The translations under genes and the position numbers were made by a program. Source: Telluribacter humicola (GTDB lineage Bacteria > Bacteroidota > Bacteroidia > Cytophagales > Spirosomataceae). From it: a stretch of 64,000 nucleotides of DNA. Under the pieces are notes generated by a model. It was given only the letters and a program-made list of their open reading frames with translations, was not told the origin of the DNA and searched no databases. The stretch covers positions 2,108,001-2,172,000 of the forward strand of contig NZ_JAFIQT010000001.1 in assembly GCF_017355935.1 (NCBI RefSeq), read 5' to 3'. Positions 9,178 to 18,208 of the stretch are shown here, in pieces; the first letter of the stretch is position 1, and each line of letters opens with the position of its first letter.

Positions 9178-9219
9178 ATACGCAAAAGGCCGGGAAAATT
9201 TTCCCGGCCTTTTGCGTAT
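9178..9219. terminator. Terminator after hemD: 42-base perfect palindrome
   Basis: Two 21-base halves are exact reverse complements with no spacer; each contains AAAAGGCCGGGAAAA or its complement. It begins just downstream of the hemD stop (minus strand) and lies ahead of the PorP/SprF gene, so it probably ends the hemD transcript. The AAAA/TTTT centre would form the loop. Confidence 0.75.
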
Positions 9220-9226
9220 CAAAATG

Positions 9227-10012
9227 TTACTGGATATTATTCGCTTTTCGAATGTAAAGTTCCAGGGCTCCGGTCATGGAGGGAGCGTTGGGAAGGGGGG
9301 CCTGGATGTCCAGAAACAGACCAGCTTCTTCAACCGCCTTGGCCGTTGTAGGTCCGAAGGCAGCGATACGGGTCTTATTTTGTTTGAAGTCCGGGAAGTT
9401 GTCAAACAGCGACTTTATTCCGGATGGACTAAAAAACGCAATGATATCATAGTACACATCTTCAAGATCCGACAGGTCTGAGGACACCGTCTGGTACATG
9501 GTGGCTTCCGTAAAGTGAAGGTCTTCGGTATCAGCAAATTCGGGAATGTCGTTTTTACGAACGTCCGAGCAGGGGTACAGAAACTTCTCGTTTTTGTGCT
9601 TACGAATCAGCTCAATGAGCTCAGCGGCGGTCTTTGTTCCCGAAAATATCTTACGCTTGCGAATAACAATGTACTTCTGTAAGTAATTGGCAGTCTGCTC
9701 CGAAATGCAGAAATACTTCATGTCGGCCGGTACTTCAATTCTTCCTTCGGTACAGATACGAAAGAAATGGTCAATAGCATTGCGGCTGGTGAAAATAATA
9801 GCCGTATGATCAAGGATGTTGACCTTCTGCTTACGAAATTCCTTGAACGAAATACCGTCCACCTGAATAAAGGGCCTAAAATCAACTTTTATACCATACT
9901 TCCGGGCTAACTCATAGTAGGGGGAATTTTCATCGGCAGGCCTCGACTGGCTTACTAGGATGCTTGTCACCCTATTGAGCCGATCCTGATCAAATTTGAT
10001 GGTCTCACTCAT
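9227..10012 (-). CDS. hemD: Uroporphyrinogen-III synthase
   Basis: HemD closes and inverts ring D of hydroxymethylbilane to give uroporphyrinogen III in heme synthesis. The family has low sequence conservation but a recognisable layout, all present here: an N-terminal SILVSQSRP strand, an AIIFTSRNAIDHFF turn, a mid-protein sugar-like FLYPCSDVRKNDIP, then DIIAFFSPSGIKSLFDNFPDF and RIAAFGPTTAKAVEEAGL. Length (261 aa) is typical. It starts 44 bases after the DUF4271 gene and appears to be co-transcribed with it, an arrangement seen in other Bacteroidota next to type IX genes. Confidence 0.92.
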   Translation of the reverse strand: MSETIKFDQDRLNRVTSILVSQSRPADENSPYYELARKYGIKVDFRPFIQVDGISFKEFRKQKVNILDHTAIIFTSRNAIDHFFRICTEGRIEVPADMKYFCISEQTANYLQKYIVIRKRKIFSGTKTAAELIELIRKHKNEKFLYPCSDVRKNDIPEFADTEDLHFTEATMYQTVSSDLSDLEDVYYDIIAFFSPSGIKSLFDNFPDFKQNKTRIAAFGPTTAKAVEEAGLFLDIQAPLPNAPSMTGALELYIRKANNIQ

Positions 10013-10056
10013 TTATTTTTCAGCATTAAATATCCCTTCGAAATAGCGCCATCTGA

Positions 10057-11241
10057 TCAAAGGGCAAACTTTACACCTATGATGAGGGGGATTATTTCGA
10101 TGACGCAAAGGTACGAAAATAAATACAGATTTATAAAAGAGCCGCTAGGCTTGATTAGAATGTACAGCGAAATGAATCGCAGCAGGTAAAATATGATGAA
10201 GGGAACAATGACAGACTTTTCAAAATCTATTGCCCATACCGGACTGTACAATGAATACGAAAAAGTAAAAATGGCAAATAGTCCAATGAACAGGTACGTG
10301 ATCTGTAATGCCTTATAGTAGTGTATAGTGACCACCTTATCCAGATTGAGCATACCACCGACCAGTGACATATAGATGTACTTGAGATAAAATAGCAGGA
10401 AGCTGATACCAAACAACTTGAAGTAGTCGGTAGTCAGTTCGCCCAGGTCGGTACCTCCGGATAGAATGGTACCTGAATTAAACAGGTTGACCCCGTTGTA
10501 GGTAAATACTACCAGCATATAACTGATCACCAGACAGAGCAGGATCGTAAACAGGATCATCTGACTGCTGTAGGGCTTGTTCAGCTTATTAATATCCTCC
10601 CGGTCGTCGCGGTCCAGAAAATCCAGTGGGTTGATAAACCGACCAAAAGCAAGGGGGTGCGAATTGTAAGCCAGTACGTTCATGACCAGGATGATCAGCA
10701 TCACCAGGGCCGAAAAGTCACTGAACGGATTTGAGGGCTTGGGCTTGATATTGATGAGAGAGGTAGGAGTAGCCCGGTCATTCAGCACCACAGGGCTGGC
10801 CGTTTTGAGATTGGCTACCAGTACTTTTCGGCCATCAATGCCACTGGACCCGTACAGGGTAAGCAGGATTTCATCTTTTCGATAGGTACGGTACAAGCTA
10901 TCGATGCTTAGGGTTAGCCACTGACCTTCTTCTGCTTTTTTTTGAAGCGCTCCTTCTACAAAGAGGTAGTTCTGCTTCTGAGTCTGAATAAGCAGGGTAT
11001 AGTGACGGTTTTTCAGCAGGTCAACCAGCAGGCTGACCGACAGCGCTTCTTCGTGTAGCGAGCGGGTATAGGGTACGTAGTTTTGGTAGCGTGTGCTATA
11101 TACCAGCCAGTCGTTTTGGTAGTCGTATACCAGGAAGTACTTCTTATCAGGCCCCACCTCATTTACTGCCTTGGCGGAATTAGGGAGTACTAGTCCGATG
11201 ACAGTAAGTACCAGCAAAAGCAGTGAATGAAAAATTTTCAT
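10057..11241 (-). CDS. DUF4271 membrane protein
   Basis: This is a DUF4271-family protein of unknown function. It has an N-terminal signal peptide or helix (ending near NSAKA), then an extracytoplasmic region of about 140 residues. The C-terminal half carries around six membrane helices starting near residue 175, including LVMLIILVMNVLAYNSHPLAFG and a polar, conserved loop FLDRDDREDINKLNKPYSSQ. The last helix ends IPLIIGVKFAL. It sits between sucD and hemD on the same strand. Its repeated association with hemD and type IX genes in this phylum suggests, but does not prove, an envelope role. Confidence 0.85.
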   Translation of the reverse strand: MKIFHSLLLLVLTVIGLVLPNSAKAVNEVGPDKKYFLVYDYQNDWLVYSTRYQNYVPYTRSLHEEALSVSLLVDLLKNRHYTLLIQTQKQNYLFVEGALQKKAEEGQWLTLSIDSLYRTYRKDEILLTLYGSSGIDGRKVLVANLKTASPVVLNDRATPTSLINIKPKPSNPFSDFSALVMLIILVMNVLAYNSHPLAFGRFINPLDFLDRDDREDINKLNKPYSSQMILFTILLCLVISYMLVVFTYNGVNLFNSGTILSGGTDLGELTTDYFKLFGISFLLFYLKYIYMSLVGGMLNLDKVVTIHYYKALQITYLFIGLFAIFTFSYSLYSPVWAIDFEKSVIVPFIIFYLLRFISLYILIKPSGSFINLYLFSYLCVIEIIPLIIGVKFAL

Positions 11242-11250
11242 TGCTAGAAA

Positions 11251-11279
11251 GAAAGGGCGGAGTTTCCCCAGCCCTTTTC
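11251..11279 (-). terminator. Terminator downstream of sucD
   Basis: Complementary arms GAAAGGGC and GCCCTTTTC flank a loop of about 12 bases in the short gap between the sucD stop and the DUF4271 start. On the minus strand the hairpin is followed by a C/T-rich tract. It may partly separate sucD expression from DUF4271-hemD. Confidence 0.5.
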
Positions 11280-11300
11280 GAAAATATATAGTAGAAGTAA

Positions 11301-12179
11301 TTATTTCTTGCCCAGAGCAACCAGCATGGTCTCACCAATAACGGCAGGTGATTCGGCTACGAAGATACCACACTCGCGCATAATCCGCATTTTAGCTTCG
11401 GCTGTATCGTCAGCACCTCCGATAATAGCACCGGCATGTCCCATCCGACGACCCTTAGGAGCAGTCTGTCCGGCGATGAAACCAACTACTGGCTTTTTGT
11501 TACCATTTTCCTGTACGAAACGGGCCGCGTCTGCTTCCATGCTACCCCCGATTTCACCGATCATAACAATAGCTTCTGTTTCGGGGTCGTTCATAAGGAG
11601 TTCTACGGCTTCTTTGGTGGTAGTACCAATGATAGGGTCACCTCCGATACCGATAGCGGTAGTTTGTCCAAGTCCGGCGCGAGTTAGCTGGTCTACTGCT
11701 TCGTAGGTAAGTGTACCTGATTTTGAAACCAGACCGATAGTACCCTTTTTGAATATAAAACCAGGCATGATACCCACTTTACATTCTTCAGCGGTGATGA
11801 TACCAGGGCAGTTAGGTCCAATCAGACGGACGTTCTTGCCTTTGAGATAATTTTTGGCCATCATCATATCTTTGGTAGGGATACCTTCGGTAATACATAC
11901 GATTACACCGATGCCCGCGTCAGCGGCTTCCATAATAGCGTCACCTGCAAATGCGGGCGGCACAAAAATAATAGATACATCAGCACCAGTCGAACGTACT
12001 GCCTGATCCACTGTATTGAAAACCGGGCGCTCGAGGTGACTTTGGCCTCCCTTGCCAGGTGTTACTCCACCGACGAGGTTGGTACCGTATTCAATCATTT
12101 GCTGGGCATGAAAAGAACCCTCTGAACCAGTAAATCCTTGTACAATAACCTTTGAATTTTTATTTACTAAAACGCTCAT
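11301..12179 (-). CDS. sucD: Succinate--CoA ligase, ADP/GDP-forming, alpha subunit
   Basis: SucD pairs with SucC to interconvert succinyl-CoA and succinate with substrate-level phosphorylation in the TCA cycle. The CoA-binding N-terminal domain has [23 protein letters not shown] and [10 protein letters not shown]. The ligase domain has [27 protein letters not shown], and the phosphohistidine site in [12 protein letters not shown] near residue 245. Length (292 aa) is normal. No sucC is next to it; in this phylum the two subunits are often unlinked. The N-terminal Met followed by [10 protein letters not shown] is standard. Confidence 0.97.
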   Translation of the reverse strand: MSVLVNKNSKVIVQGFTGSEGSFHAQQMIEYGTNLVGGVTPGKGGQSHLERPVFNTVDQAVRSTGADVSIIFVPPAFAGDAIMEAADAGIGVIVCITEGIPTKDMMMAKNYLKGKNVRLIGPNCPGIITAEECKVGIMPGFIFKKGTIGLVSKSGTLTYEAVDQLTRAGLGQTTAIGIGGDPIIGTTTKEAVELLMNDPETEAIVMIGEIGGSMEADAARFVQENGNKKPVVGFIAGQTAPKGRRMGHAGAIIGGADDTAEAKMRIMRECGIFVAESPAVIGETMLVALGKK

Positions 12180-12305
12180 GTTATAGATCGGTTTTTTTGG
12201 TAAAAGTAGAACGAAAAGCCCTAAGTAGCAAAACGTGGTTATAATTGTCCTTAGATTTTGTAAATTGCTTTAATGTATCCTTGTTTAATAGAAAGACCTT
12301 CAACG

Positions 12306-12899
12306 ATGATTACACACATAATATCTGACTTCATTCTATTCATTACAGGCCTCGTAGTGTTTGTGGTTTTCTTTCAAAAACAATCCATCTACAATAGATT
12401 GCTGTGGGGGATATTTATCCTGAGTATTGCCATGACATCCCTGGTGGGTGCATTCCTATTCGCCGGGTTTGATACGCTGGAGCCAATCCATAACTCACTC
12501 CAGAGGCTGGAGTCAACCCTGGGCGCAGTATGTATGGTTGTGGCGTCGTGGGGACTGATTATGCTCACCGAAACGGGACGGCTTACCTTCTGGGGGACCA
12601 TCGGGGCAGGCAGTGGCATCTTCTTCGGGTTGCAGTGGTTCAATCTGGTAGCTATGGTACAGGTAGTACAGCCACTTTGCCTGGTCATCACCCTGATCAT
12701 TGCGTGCTGGGGGCTGCTCCGTAAGCAAAAGAGCGCGCTATGGGTGGTATTTTCAATGACGCTACTGGCTTTGGCGGCCAAGGTGACCAGCTTGTCGCTG
12801 CCTTTGCATCCGATCGATATTAATCACTACCTGATAGCACTCGGAATATACTGTGCCGGCAAAGCGGCACAGAATGAGTACCAGATCTTATTTAAGTAA
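12306..12899 (+). CDS. Small polytopic membrane protein, unknown function
   Basis: I do not recognise a characterised family. The 197-residue product is almost wholly hydrophobic, with about six membrane helices (starting IISDFILFITGLVVFVVFF, then ILSIAMTSLVGAFLFAGF, and so on) and a short polar C-terminus EYQILFK. A conserved-looking HNSLQRLESTLGA segment lies between helices 2 and 3. I chose the ATG at 12306 (MITHIISD) because an upstream ATG would add a polar, unconvincing N-terminus. Its 3' end overlaps the convergent nucleosidase gene by 12 bases. Cytophagales carry similar DUF-class membrane proteins. Confidence 0.75.
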   Translation: MITHIISDFILFITGLVVFVVFFQKQSIYNRLLWGIFILSIAMTSLVGAFLFAGFDTLEPIHNSLQRLESTLGAVCMVVASWGLIMLTETGRLTFWGTIGAGSGIFFGLQWFNLVAMVQVVQPLCLVITLIIACWGLLRKQKSALWVVFSMTLLALAAKVTSLSLPLHPIDINHYLIALGIYCAGKAAQNEYQILFK

Positions 12900-13724
12900 G
12901 CCTACGAGCTCAACTACTAAGGCTGCGGAATTACGGGCGGCTACTTTTACAAAGTTAAGCATGTCTTCACGGGCATTGCCGTCGGCTTTGTCGCTCAGGC
13001 TGCGGATCACGATGCAGGGTACCTGCTGTTGCCAGCATACCTGAGCTACCGCGGCACCCTCCATTTCGGTGGCGTCTGCCCCAAAATCTCTGCGTAACTG
13101 CTCTACTTTTTCGGCTGATGATACAAATACATCGCCCGTCACAATACGTCCTGTAATAACCCTGGGAACCCGGCGGCTGGCTGAGGTCGGTTGCAGCGTT
13201 ACCTTGCTTACGGCCGTCAGCGTTTTATTTAACAGAGAAGAATCAGCGGGGAAGAAGTCAGGATTGAACTCACCGGTAATAGGATTCCGGGTCTGACGGG
13301 TAGCCTGCTTCTGAAACGTAATATAGCCAAAGTCATGGTGGCTGGTCTCTTTGCCTATCACAATATCCCCCGGCAACAGCTCCGGATTGATACCACCGGC
13401 TATACCGGTAAATATTACTTCGGAGGGTTTGAAAGTCTGTAGAGCCAGGGTGGTAGTCATGGCAGCGTTTACTTTGCCTACTCCGGTCAGGGCTATCACT
13501 ACTTGTCTTCCGTTGAGCTCACCCGTCGTAAACTGGATACCATGAATAGTATGCTTCTTCGCTTTTTTGACCGATTGTTCCAATAGCTTCACTTCATCAT
13601 CAAAGGCACCCAGCAAGGCCGTGACGGGGCGGGACTTATAGATCTGGGCATTAGATACCGCAGGAATTCCAACAATAAACAGGACGAGAAATACGAGTAG
13701 GGGGCGTTTTGTAAAAATATACAT
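12888..13724 (-). CDS. Exported 5'-methylthioadenosine/S-adenosylhomocysteine nucleosidase-like protein
   Basis: The fold is the MtnN/PNP nucleosidase family, which cleaves MTA, SAH or related nucleosides to adenine and a ribose derivative. Family motifs are ALLGAFDDEVKLL at the mature start, ALTGVGKVNAAMTTTLAL, FTGIAGGINPELLPGDIVIG, the substrate-binding EMEGAAVAQVC and IRSLSDKADGNA, whose Asp is the usual catalytic acid. Unlike typical cytosolic MtnN it begins with a clear signal peptide (KRPLLVFLVLFIVGIPAVSNAQ), so it should act in the periplasm. It starts 10 bases after the NCS2 purine permease gene, which supports a purine-salvage role. Exact substrate is not determined by sequence. Confidence 0.9.
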   Translation of the reverse strand: MYIFTKRPLLVFLVLFIVGIPAVSNAQIYKSRPVTALLGAFDDEVKLLEQSVKKAKKHTIHGIQFTTGELNGRQVVIALTGVGKVNAAMTTTLALQTFKPSEVIFTGIAGGINPELLPGDIVIGKETSHHDFGYITFQKQATRQTRNPITGEFNPDFFPADSSLLNKTLTAVSKVTLQPTSASRRVPRVITGRIVTGDVFVSSAEKVEQLRRDFGADATEMEGAAVAQVCWQQQVPCIVIRSLSDKADGNAREDMLNFVKVAARNSAALVVELVGLLK

Positions 13725-13734
13725 GGTACTTAAA

Positions 13735-15048
13735 TTAATGACTTACTGTAAGTAAAGATAGGATGGCAAAAGCGTCAATCACCAGTAGCGTCGGTGACAG
13801 TTCACGGTACTTACCGGTGGCAAGTTTCAGAGCAGTCCAGCTCAGGAAGCCCCAGATAATCCCCTGTGTAATAGAGTAGCTGAATGGGATCAGCAGCATG
13901 GCTATAAAGGCCGGTATGGCTTCATCCATAGCCAGCCAGTTGATGCGTACAACGGGTCGGATCATGTAAGCGCCCACTATGACCAGCGCCGGAGCCGTGG
14001 CAATAGCCGGTATTACCGACAGCAGTGGGGACAGAAACATAAAAGGCAGAAAGCACAAGGCCGCAAAAACGGCCGTTAAGCCCGTTCGCCCGCCCTGTTC
14101 TATCCCTACGGCCGACTCTATATAAGCCGTACCGGGGCTACTGCCCAGTAGGCCACCCAGTGTAGTAGCTACGGCATCGGTCAGCAGGGCTTCGTTGACA
14201 TTCTGCGGCTCTCCGCTGGCATCTTTCAGGTTTGCGGCCTCGGCTACTCCCACAAAGGTAGACAGGCTATCGAACAGGTCAGTAAACACAAAGGCAAAGA
14301 TAACCGGCCAGAGTGACCACTGCAGTGAACCCACCAGATCCAACCGGAAAAGTAGGCTGAAATCGGGTGATGATATCCATCCACCCCAACTGATAAGAGG
14401 TACCGCTCCACCCCATACTCTGCCGATAAGGGCAGCCAGCAGGGTAGTAGTAGTGATACCTATGATAATGGCGCCTTTGACCTCCCAGACTACTAAGGCA
14501 GCCGTCAGAAAAAGCCCAACGATAAAGGTAGCCGTAATGGCATTGTTGACCGGGGCTATACCTACCAGCGTAGCAGGATTATCAACGATAAATCCGGCAT
14601 TGGTAAATCCGATCAGGGCGATAAAGAAGCCGATGCCGGCGGCTATGGAGTGGCGAAGCGGTTGAGGTATAGCCCTGAGCAGCAACGTTCTGACCTTGAA
14701 AATGGACAGTAGGAGGAAAATTATCCCCGCCCAGAACACAGTACCCAAAGCTGTCTCCCAGGCAAGTCCCATTCCTTTTACCGCCGTAAAGGTAAAGAAG
14801 GCATTGAGCCCCATACCCGGTGCTACGATGAGTGGGTTACGGGCGTAGAGTCCCATCATCAGGCTACTGAAAAATGACAGCAGAACCGTAGCTGTAAGTA
14901 CCCCGCTGAAGGGCATTCCGGTCTGGCTCAGTATAGCCGGATTGACCACAATAATATACATCGTAGCCAGGAAAGACGATAGACCGGCTATGAGTTCGGT
15001 TCGTACGCTGGTGCCGTTACGTGAGAGGGCAAAGTAGCGTTCAAGCAT
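13735..15048 (-). CDS. NCS2-family purine permease (AzgA-like)
   Basis: This is a nucleobase:cation symporter of the AzgA/PbuG/PbuO branch, which imports adenine, guanine or hypoxanthine across the inner membrane. Recognisable features are the N-terminal RTELIAGLSSFLATMYIIVVNP, the signature NPLIVAPGMGLNAFFTF, a FVFTDLFDSLSTFVGVA motif, and SSPGTAYIESAVGIEQGGRTG. About 12 membrane helices fill the 437 residues. It lies 11 bases after the outer-membrane barrel gene and 10 bases before the exported nucleosidase gene, so the three are very probably one operon, placing import of the freed base next to its release. Confidence 0.93.
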   Translation of the reverse strand: MLERYFALSRNGTSVRTELIAGLSSFLATMYIIVVNPAILSQTGMPFSGVLTATVLLSFFSSLMMGLYARNPLIVAPGMGLNAFFTFTAVKGMGLAWETALGTVFWAGIIFLLLSIFKVRTLLLRAIPQPLRHSIAAGIGFFIALIGFTNAGFIVDNPATLVGIAPVNNAITATFIVGLFLTAALVVWEVKGAIIIGITTTTLLAALIGRVWGGAVPLISWGGWISSPDFSLLFRLDLVGSLQWSLWPVIFAFVFTDLFDSLSTFVGVAEAANLKDASGEPQNVNEALLTDAVATTLGGLLGSSPGTAYIESAVGIEQGGRTGLTAVFAALCFLPFMFLSPLLSVIPAIATAPALVIVGAYMIRPVVRINWLAMDEAIPAFIAMLLIPFSYSITQGIIWGFLSWTALKLATGKYRELSPTLLVIDAFAILSLLTVSH

Positions 15049-15059
15049 GGGACTGAGGG

Positions 15060-16304
15060 TTAATTTACCCCCGAAAATCGCGGATTTATTACATTATTAC
15101 TAATCGAGCCGAATGTATATGACATCCCGAATGAGGACCCGAAGCGAAAGTTGGTAGGTAACTGCCGGTTGTTGAGCAGGATTTCGCTGGCATCACCTTC
15201 ACTTTTGGCCAGGGATATCTGGTTGTTGATCAGGCTGAAATTGCTGTGTAGCCATACCGAAAGCCCCTGAATCACCCGCCAGTTGAGGTTAAGGCCCAGG
15301 CTCAGGCTGTTTTTGCTCATGTCGTGCAGGTACTGGTAGCCGTTCAGTTCAGCATTAAAGGTCCCCCAGGGCTCAGTGATACCCATGATACCCGTTATCT
15401 GGTGGTAAGGTAGTGTTTCATTCTGCTTATCGTAGATAGTTGTTTCGAGGTAGTTGAGCCTGCGAAATCCGGTTTGGTAAATACACCGGAACTGACGCCG
15501 CATGACCTCCGAGACCGGATAAAAGCTGTACTCGATCGCTGGAGCTACGCTATGCGAAAAGTCAATATTCTGGTATACCGAGTGGAATCCTTTGTAGAAG
15601 CCCCCCGCCGCCCAGTGATCAGAAAAGCTTTTGACGTAAAGAGCAGATAGCCCGTAGTTGGTATTGCGTGCGCTTACTTCTTCTCCATCTACCACGTAAC
15701 GGTTAAAGTACTGGTTATGGTAGCTATATAGGGAGAACTTTGATGCTTCGGTCACCCGGTTGATGCTTAGTTCGGTGTGGATAGAGGTGTTCTTCTTGTT
15801 ACTCTCGCTGTTATACGAACCGCTGCCTCCCAGCCTGAATACCCAAAAATTCCACTTGTCTTCAACCGGAGCGTCTGCTACGGCTTTTCTTTCCGGAAAG
15901 TCTATGGATACTGACTTCATCAGTTCCGAATCCAGTATGTATCTGACCAGGCCCATCTTGATGTTTTTGACAAGGGCCTTCCGGATGATATCCTTTGTAT
16001 CAGCTAATTGAGTAGCAAATTGTATGGTGTCACCAATACTGGCGTAGCTGTTATGTCCGATAAAGGTCAATGTATATTCAAATCCACCGGAGCCGGTAGG
16101 CATGCCGTTGACCATAATCTCAACATCGGCTACGTAACGGTCCCGTACAAAGTCAAAAAAAGTAAGCTCTGAACGGACGTAGTCACTGTGGCAATTGGTG
16201 GTACAATTGAGATAGACTCTCGGAGGAGCCAGATACTGAGCGTAGGTACTCTGGAGAATACTGGTACTAAATAGAAGCAATAAGACCAGGTAAAATAATT
16301 TCAT
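15060..16304 (-). CDS. Predicted outer-membrane beta-barrel protein
   Basis: No characterised family is certain. A signal peptide (LVLLLLFSTSILQSTYAQ) precedes an N-terminal soluble part with two Cys (YLNCTTNCHSDYVR) and a conserved-looking FFDFVRDRYVADVEIMVNG. From residue about 165 the sequence alternates polar and apolar residues with many aromatics, as in a barrel (for example RLGGSGSYNSES, SALYVKSFSDHWAAGGFYKG). It ends SISNNVINPRFSGVN, a C-terminal pattern I associate with Bacteroidota barrels. It is the first gene of the operon with the purine permease and exported nucleosidase, so it may pass nucleosides across the outer membrane; that is inference from context only. Confidence 0.75.
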   Translation of the reverse strand: MKLFYLVLLLLFSTSILQSTYAQYLAPPRVYLNCTTNCHSDYVRSELTFFDFVRDRYVADVEIMVNGMPTGSGGFEYTLTFIGHNSYASIGDTIQFATQLADTKDIIRKALVKNIKMGLVRYILDSELMKSVSIDFPERKAVADAPVEDKWNFWVFRLGGSGSYNSESNKKNTSIHTELSINRVTEASKFSLYSYHNQYFNRYVVDGEEVSARNTNYGLSALYVKSFSDHWAAGGFYKGFHSVYQNIDFSHSVAPAIEYSFYPVSEVMRRQFRCIYQTGFRRLNYLETTIYDKQNETLPYHQITGIMGITEPWGTFNAELNGYQYLHDMSKNSLSLGLNLNWRVIQGLSVWLHSNFSLINNQISLAKSEGDASEILLNNRQLPTNFRFGSSFGMSYTFGSISNNVINPRFSGVN

Positions 16305-16372
16305 ACTGTAGTGGGTTAGTACCGCTACAGTATGAAATTATTGTGCCTGGAACAGATAGATCAGAAACAAAA

Positions 16373-18046
16373 TTAATCGAGGCTAGGGTGCTTGCGGTGG
16401 TGATCAGTAGCATCCTGGTAGGCCTTGGCAACGGCCAGTACCTTATCTTCCTTCATCAGCTGCCCCATAAAGGTAATGCTGGTAGGGGTGCCCTTCTGAG
16501 TGAATCCGTTAGGCAGTACTACGCACGGATGTCCCGTCAGATTGGTGATGGTAAGGTTCCCCCCGCCGTAGGTCGGTGACAGGTATACGACTACGTTGGC
16601 TGTCTTGAGCGTCTGGTACATATCCTGGATGAGCTTTGTCCTGAGCCGGTTAGCCTGGATGTACTCAACGGCCGGTATAAACCGGGCCGCCCGGAACACA
16701 TTCGGCCAGGCATTCTTGATCTGACGTACCATCAGGTCGTCACGGTTGGAGCGGGTGAGATCGTCAAAAGCCGCCGCGGCTTCGGCCGACAGGATAATGG
16801 TCATATCACCGGCCGGATAGCCAGCGGGTAGCTCCATCGGTACCAGTTCAGCCCCTAGTTTGCGGAGTGTTTCGAGCGTAGCCTGGTCGTTGGCCTTGTT
16901 AGGGTAATCCGCTTCAAAAGCTTTTTTCAGGTAGCCAATGCGGGTACCTTTCAAGTTTTGTAAAGGAGCATAGTTAAATGGTGCCTCAATAATCGTAGCA
17001 TCCAGCCCATCGGGGCCGTAGATGGCGTTGAATACGTAGGCGCAGTCTTCTACCGAGCGGGTAATGGGCCCAATCTTGTCCATGCTCCAGCTCAGGGCCA
17101 TGGCTCCGTGGCGACTCACCCGGCCGTAGGTAGGCCGCAGGCCGGTAGTACCACATACCGTTGAAGGTGATACGATAGAACCGAGGGTTTCGGTACCGAT
17201 GGCAAAGGGTACCAGACCTGCCGATACCGCTGAGGCCGAACCAGCCGATGAGCCACTCGAGCCAGCTTCCATATCCCATGGGTTGCGCGTCATACCACCA
17301 AACCAGACATCACCCCAGGCCAGCGCACCCAGCGTCAGCTTGGCACATAGTACCGCGCCGGCCTCTTCCAGTCGCTTGATTACGGTAGCATCCAGATCCA
17401 GGGTCTGGTCTTTGTACGGCATAGCACCCCAGGTTGTTTTATAGCCTTGCTTGGCTAACAGGTCTTTGGCTCCGTAGGGGATACCGTGCAGCGGTCCGCG
17501 GTACTTCCCGGCCTTGATCTCCGCGTCGGCCTTGCGGGCCTGAGCCAGGGCCAGGTCTTCAGTTAGGGTAATGACGCAGTGTAGCTTGGGATCGTACTTT
17601 TTGAGACGTGCGATGTAGAACTTCGTAAGATCCTCGGAGCTGATCTGTTTTGTACGGATTAGTTCTGACAATTCAGATACCGTATAGAACGCCAACTCTT
17701 CACTGTTTTTGGGTAGTACTACCTTTCCGGCGGGACTGCGACGAAACGGCTTGCGTGTCTGGTCGATGGTGAAGCCGGTAGGTATAGGATTGAACTCCAG
17801 TGCGGGCGCTACATCATTGGTGAGCTCAACCTTTCGTATCTTCTCGTAGCTTTCCCGTGCGTCGGTGAGTTCGGTAAGCATTGAGTCCCGCTCAGCCTCG
17901 GTAAACGACAAACCAAATAGTTCAGAGGCCTGATTGACCAAATCGGTGGTAATGGGGCGGGGCGGATGTACCGTCAGGAAAGAGCCGAGGGTAAAGCTGC
18001 CCAGAAATCCGGCGCCCAGCAGGAGGCGCTTTGTAGTTTTTTGCAT
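16373..18046 (-). CDS. Exported amidase-signature-family hydrolase
   Basis: The amidase signature family hydrolyses amide bonds with a Ser-cisSer-Lys triad. The Lys lies in LHGIPYGAKDLLA and the serine-rich signature in EAGSSGSSAGSASAVSAGL, followed by PFAIGTETLGSIVSPSTVCG and TGLRPTYGRVSRHGAM. The N-terminus (KRLLLGAGFLGSFTLGSF) is a signal peptide or membrane anchor, so the enzyme is probably periplasmic. An extra 110-residue segment separates the signal from the catalytic core. Length is 557 aa. Substrate is unknown. It lies 68 bases upstream of the barrel/permease/nucleosidase operon on the same strand and might be co-transcribed with it. Confidence 0.92.
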   Translation of the reverse strand: MQKTTKRLLLGAGFLGSFTLGSFLTVHPPRPITTDLVNQASELFGLSFTEAERDSMLTELTDARESYEKIRKVELTNDVAPALEFNPIPTGFTIDQTRKPFRRSPAGKVVLPKNSEELAFYTVSELSELIRTKQISSEDLTKFYIARLKKYDPKLHCVITLTEDLALAQARKADAEIKAGKYRGPLHGIPYGAKDLLAKQGYKTTWGAMPYKDQTLDLDATVIKRLEEAGAVLCAKLTLGALAWGDVWFGGMTRNPWDMEAGSSGSSAGSASAVSAGLVPFAIGTETLGSIVSPSTVCGTTGLRPTYGRVSRHGAMALSWSMDKIGPITRSVEDCAYVFNAIYGPDGLDATIIEAPFNYAPLQNLKGTRIGYLKKAFEADYPNKANDQATLETLRKLGAELVPMELPAGYPAGDMTIILSAEAAAAFDDLTRSNRDDLMVRQIKNAWPNVFRAARFIPAVEYIQANRLRTKLIQDMYQTLKTANVVVYLSPTYGGGNLTITNLTGHPCVVLPNGFTQKGTPTSITFMGQLMKEDKVLAVAKAYQDATDHHRKHPSLD

Positions 18047-18208
18047 GTAGTTACGTAAATCTAAGTATTGATGGGGTTGCAGCCGACGAAAATACGAAAA
18101 AGTTAGTAAAACAAGAGAAGGTATGGCAAGAGCCGCTGCTAACTTATTCGCTTTACAACCGTCAGGATATGACGCACCAAATATACATCGTTGCGAGCGG
18201 TGATAATC

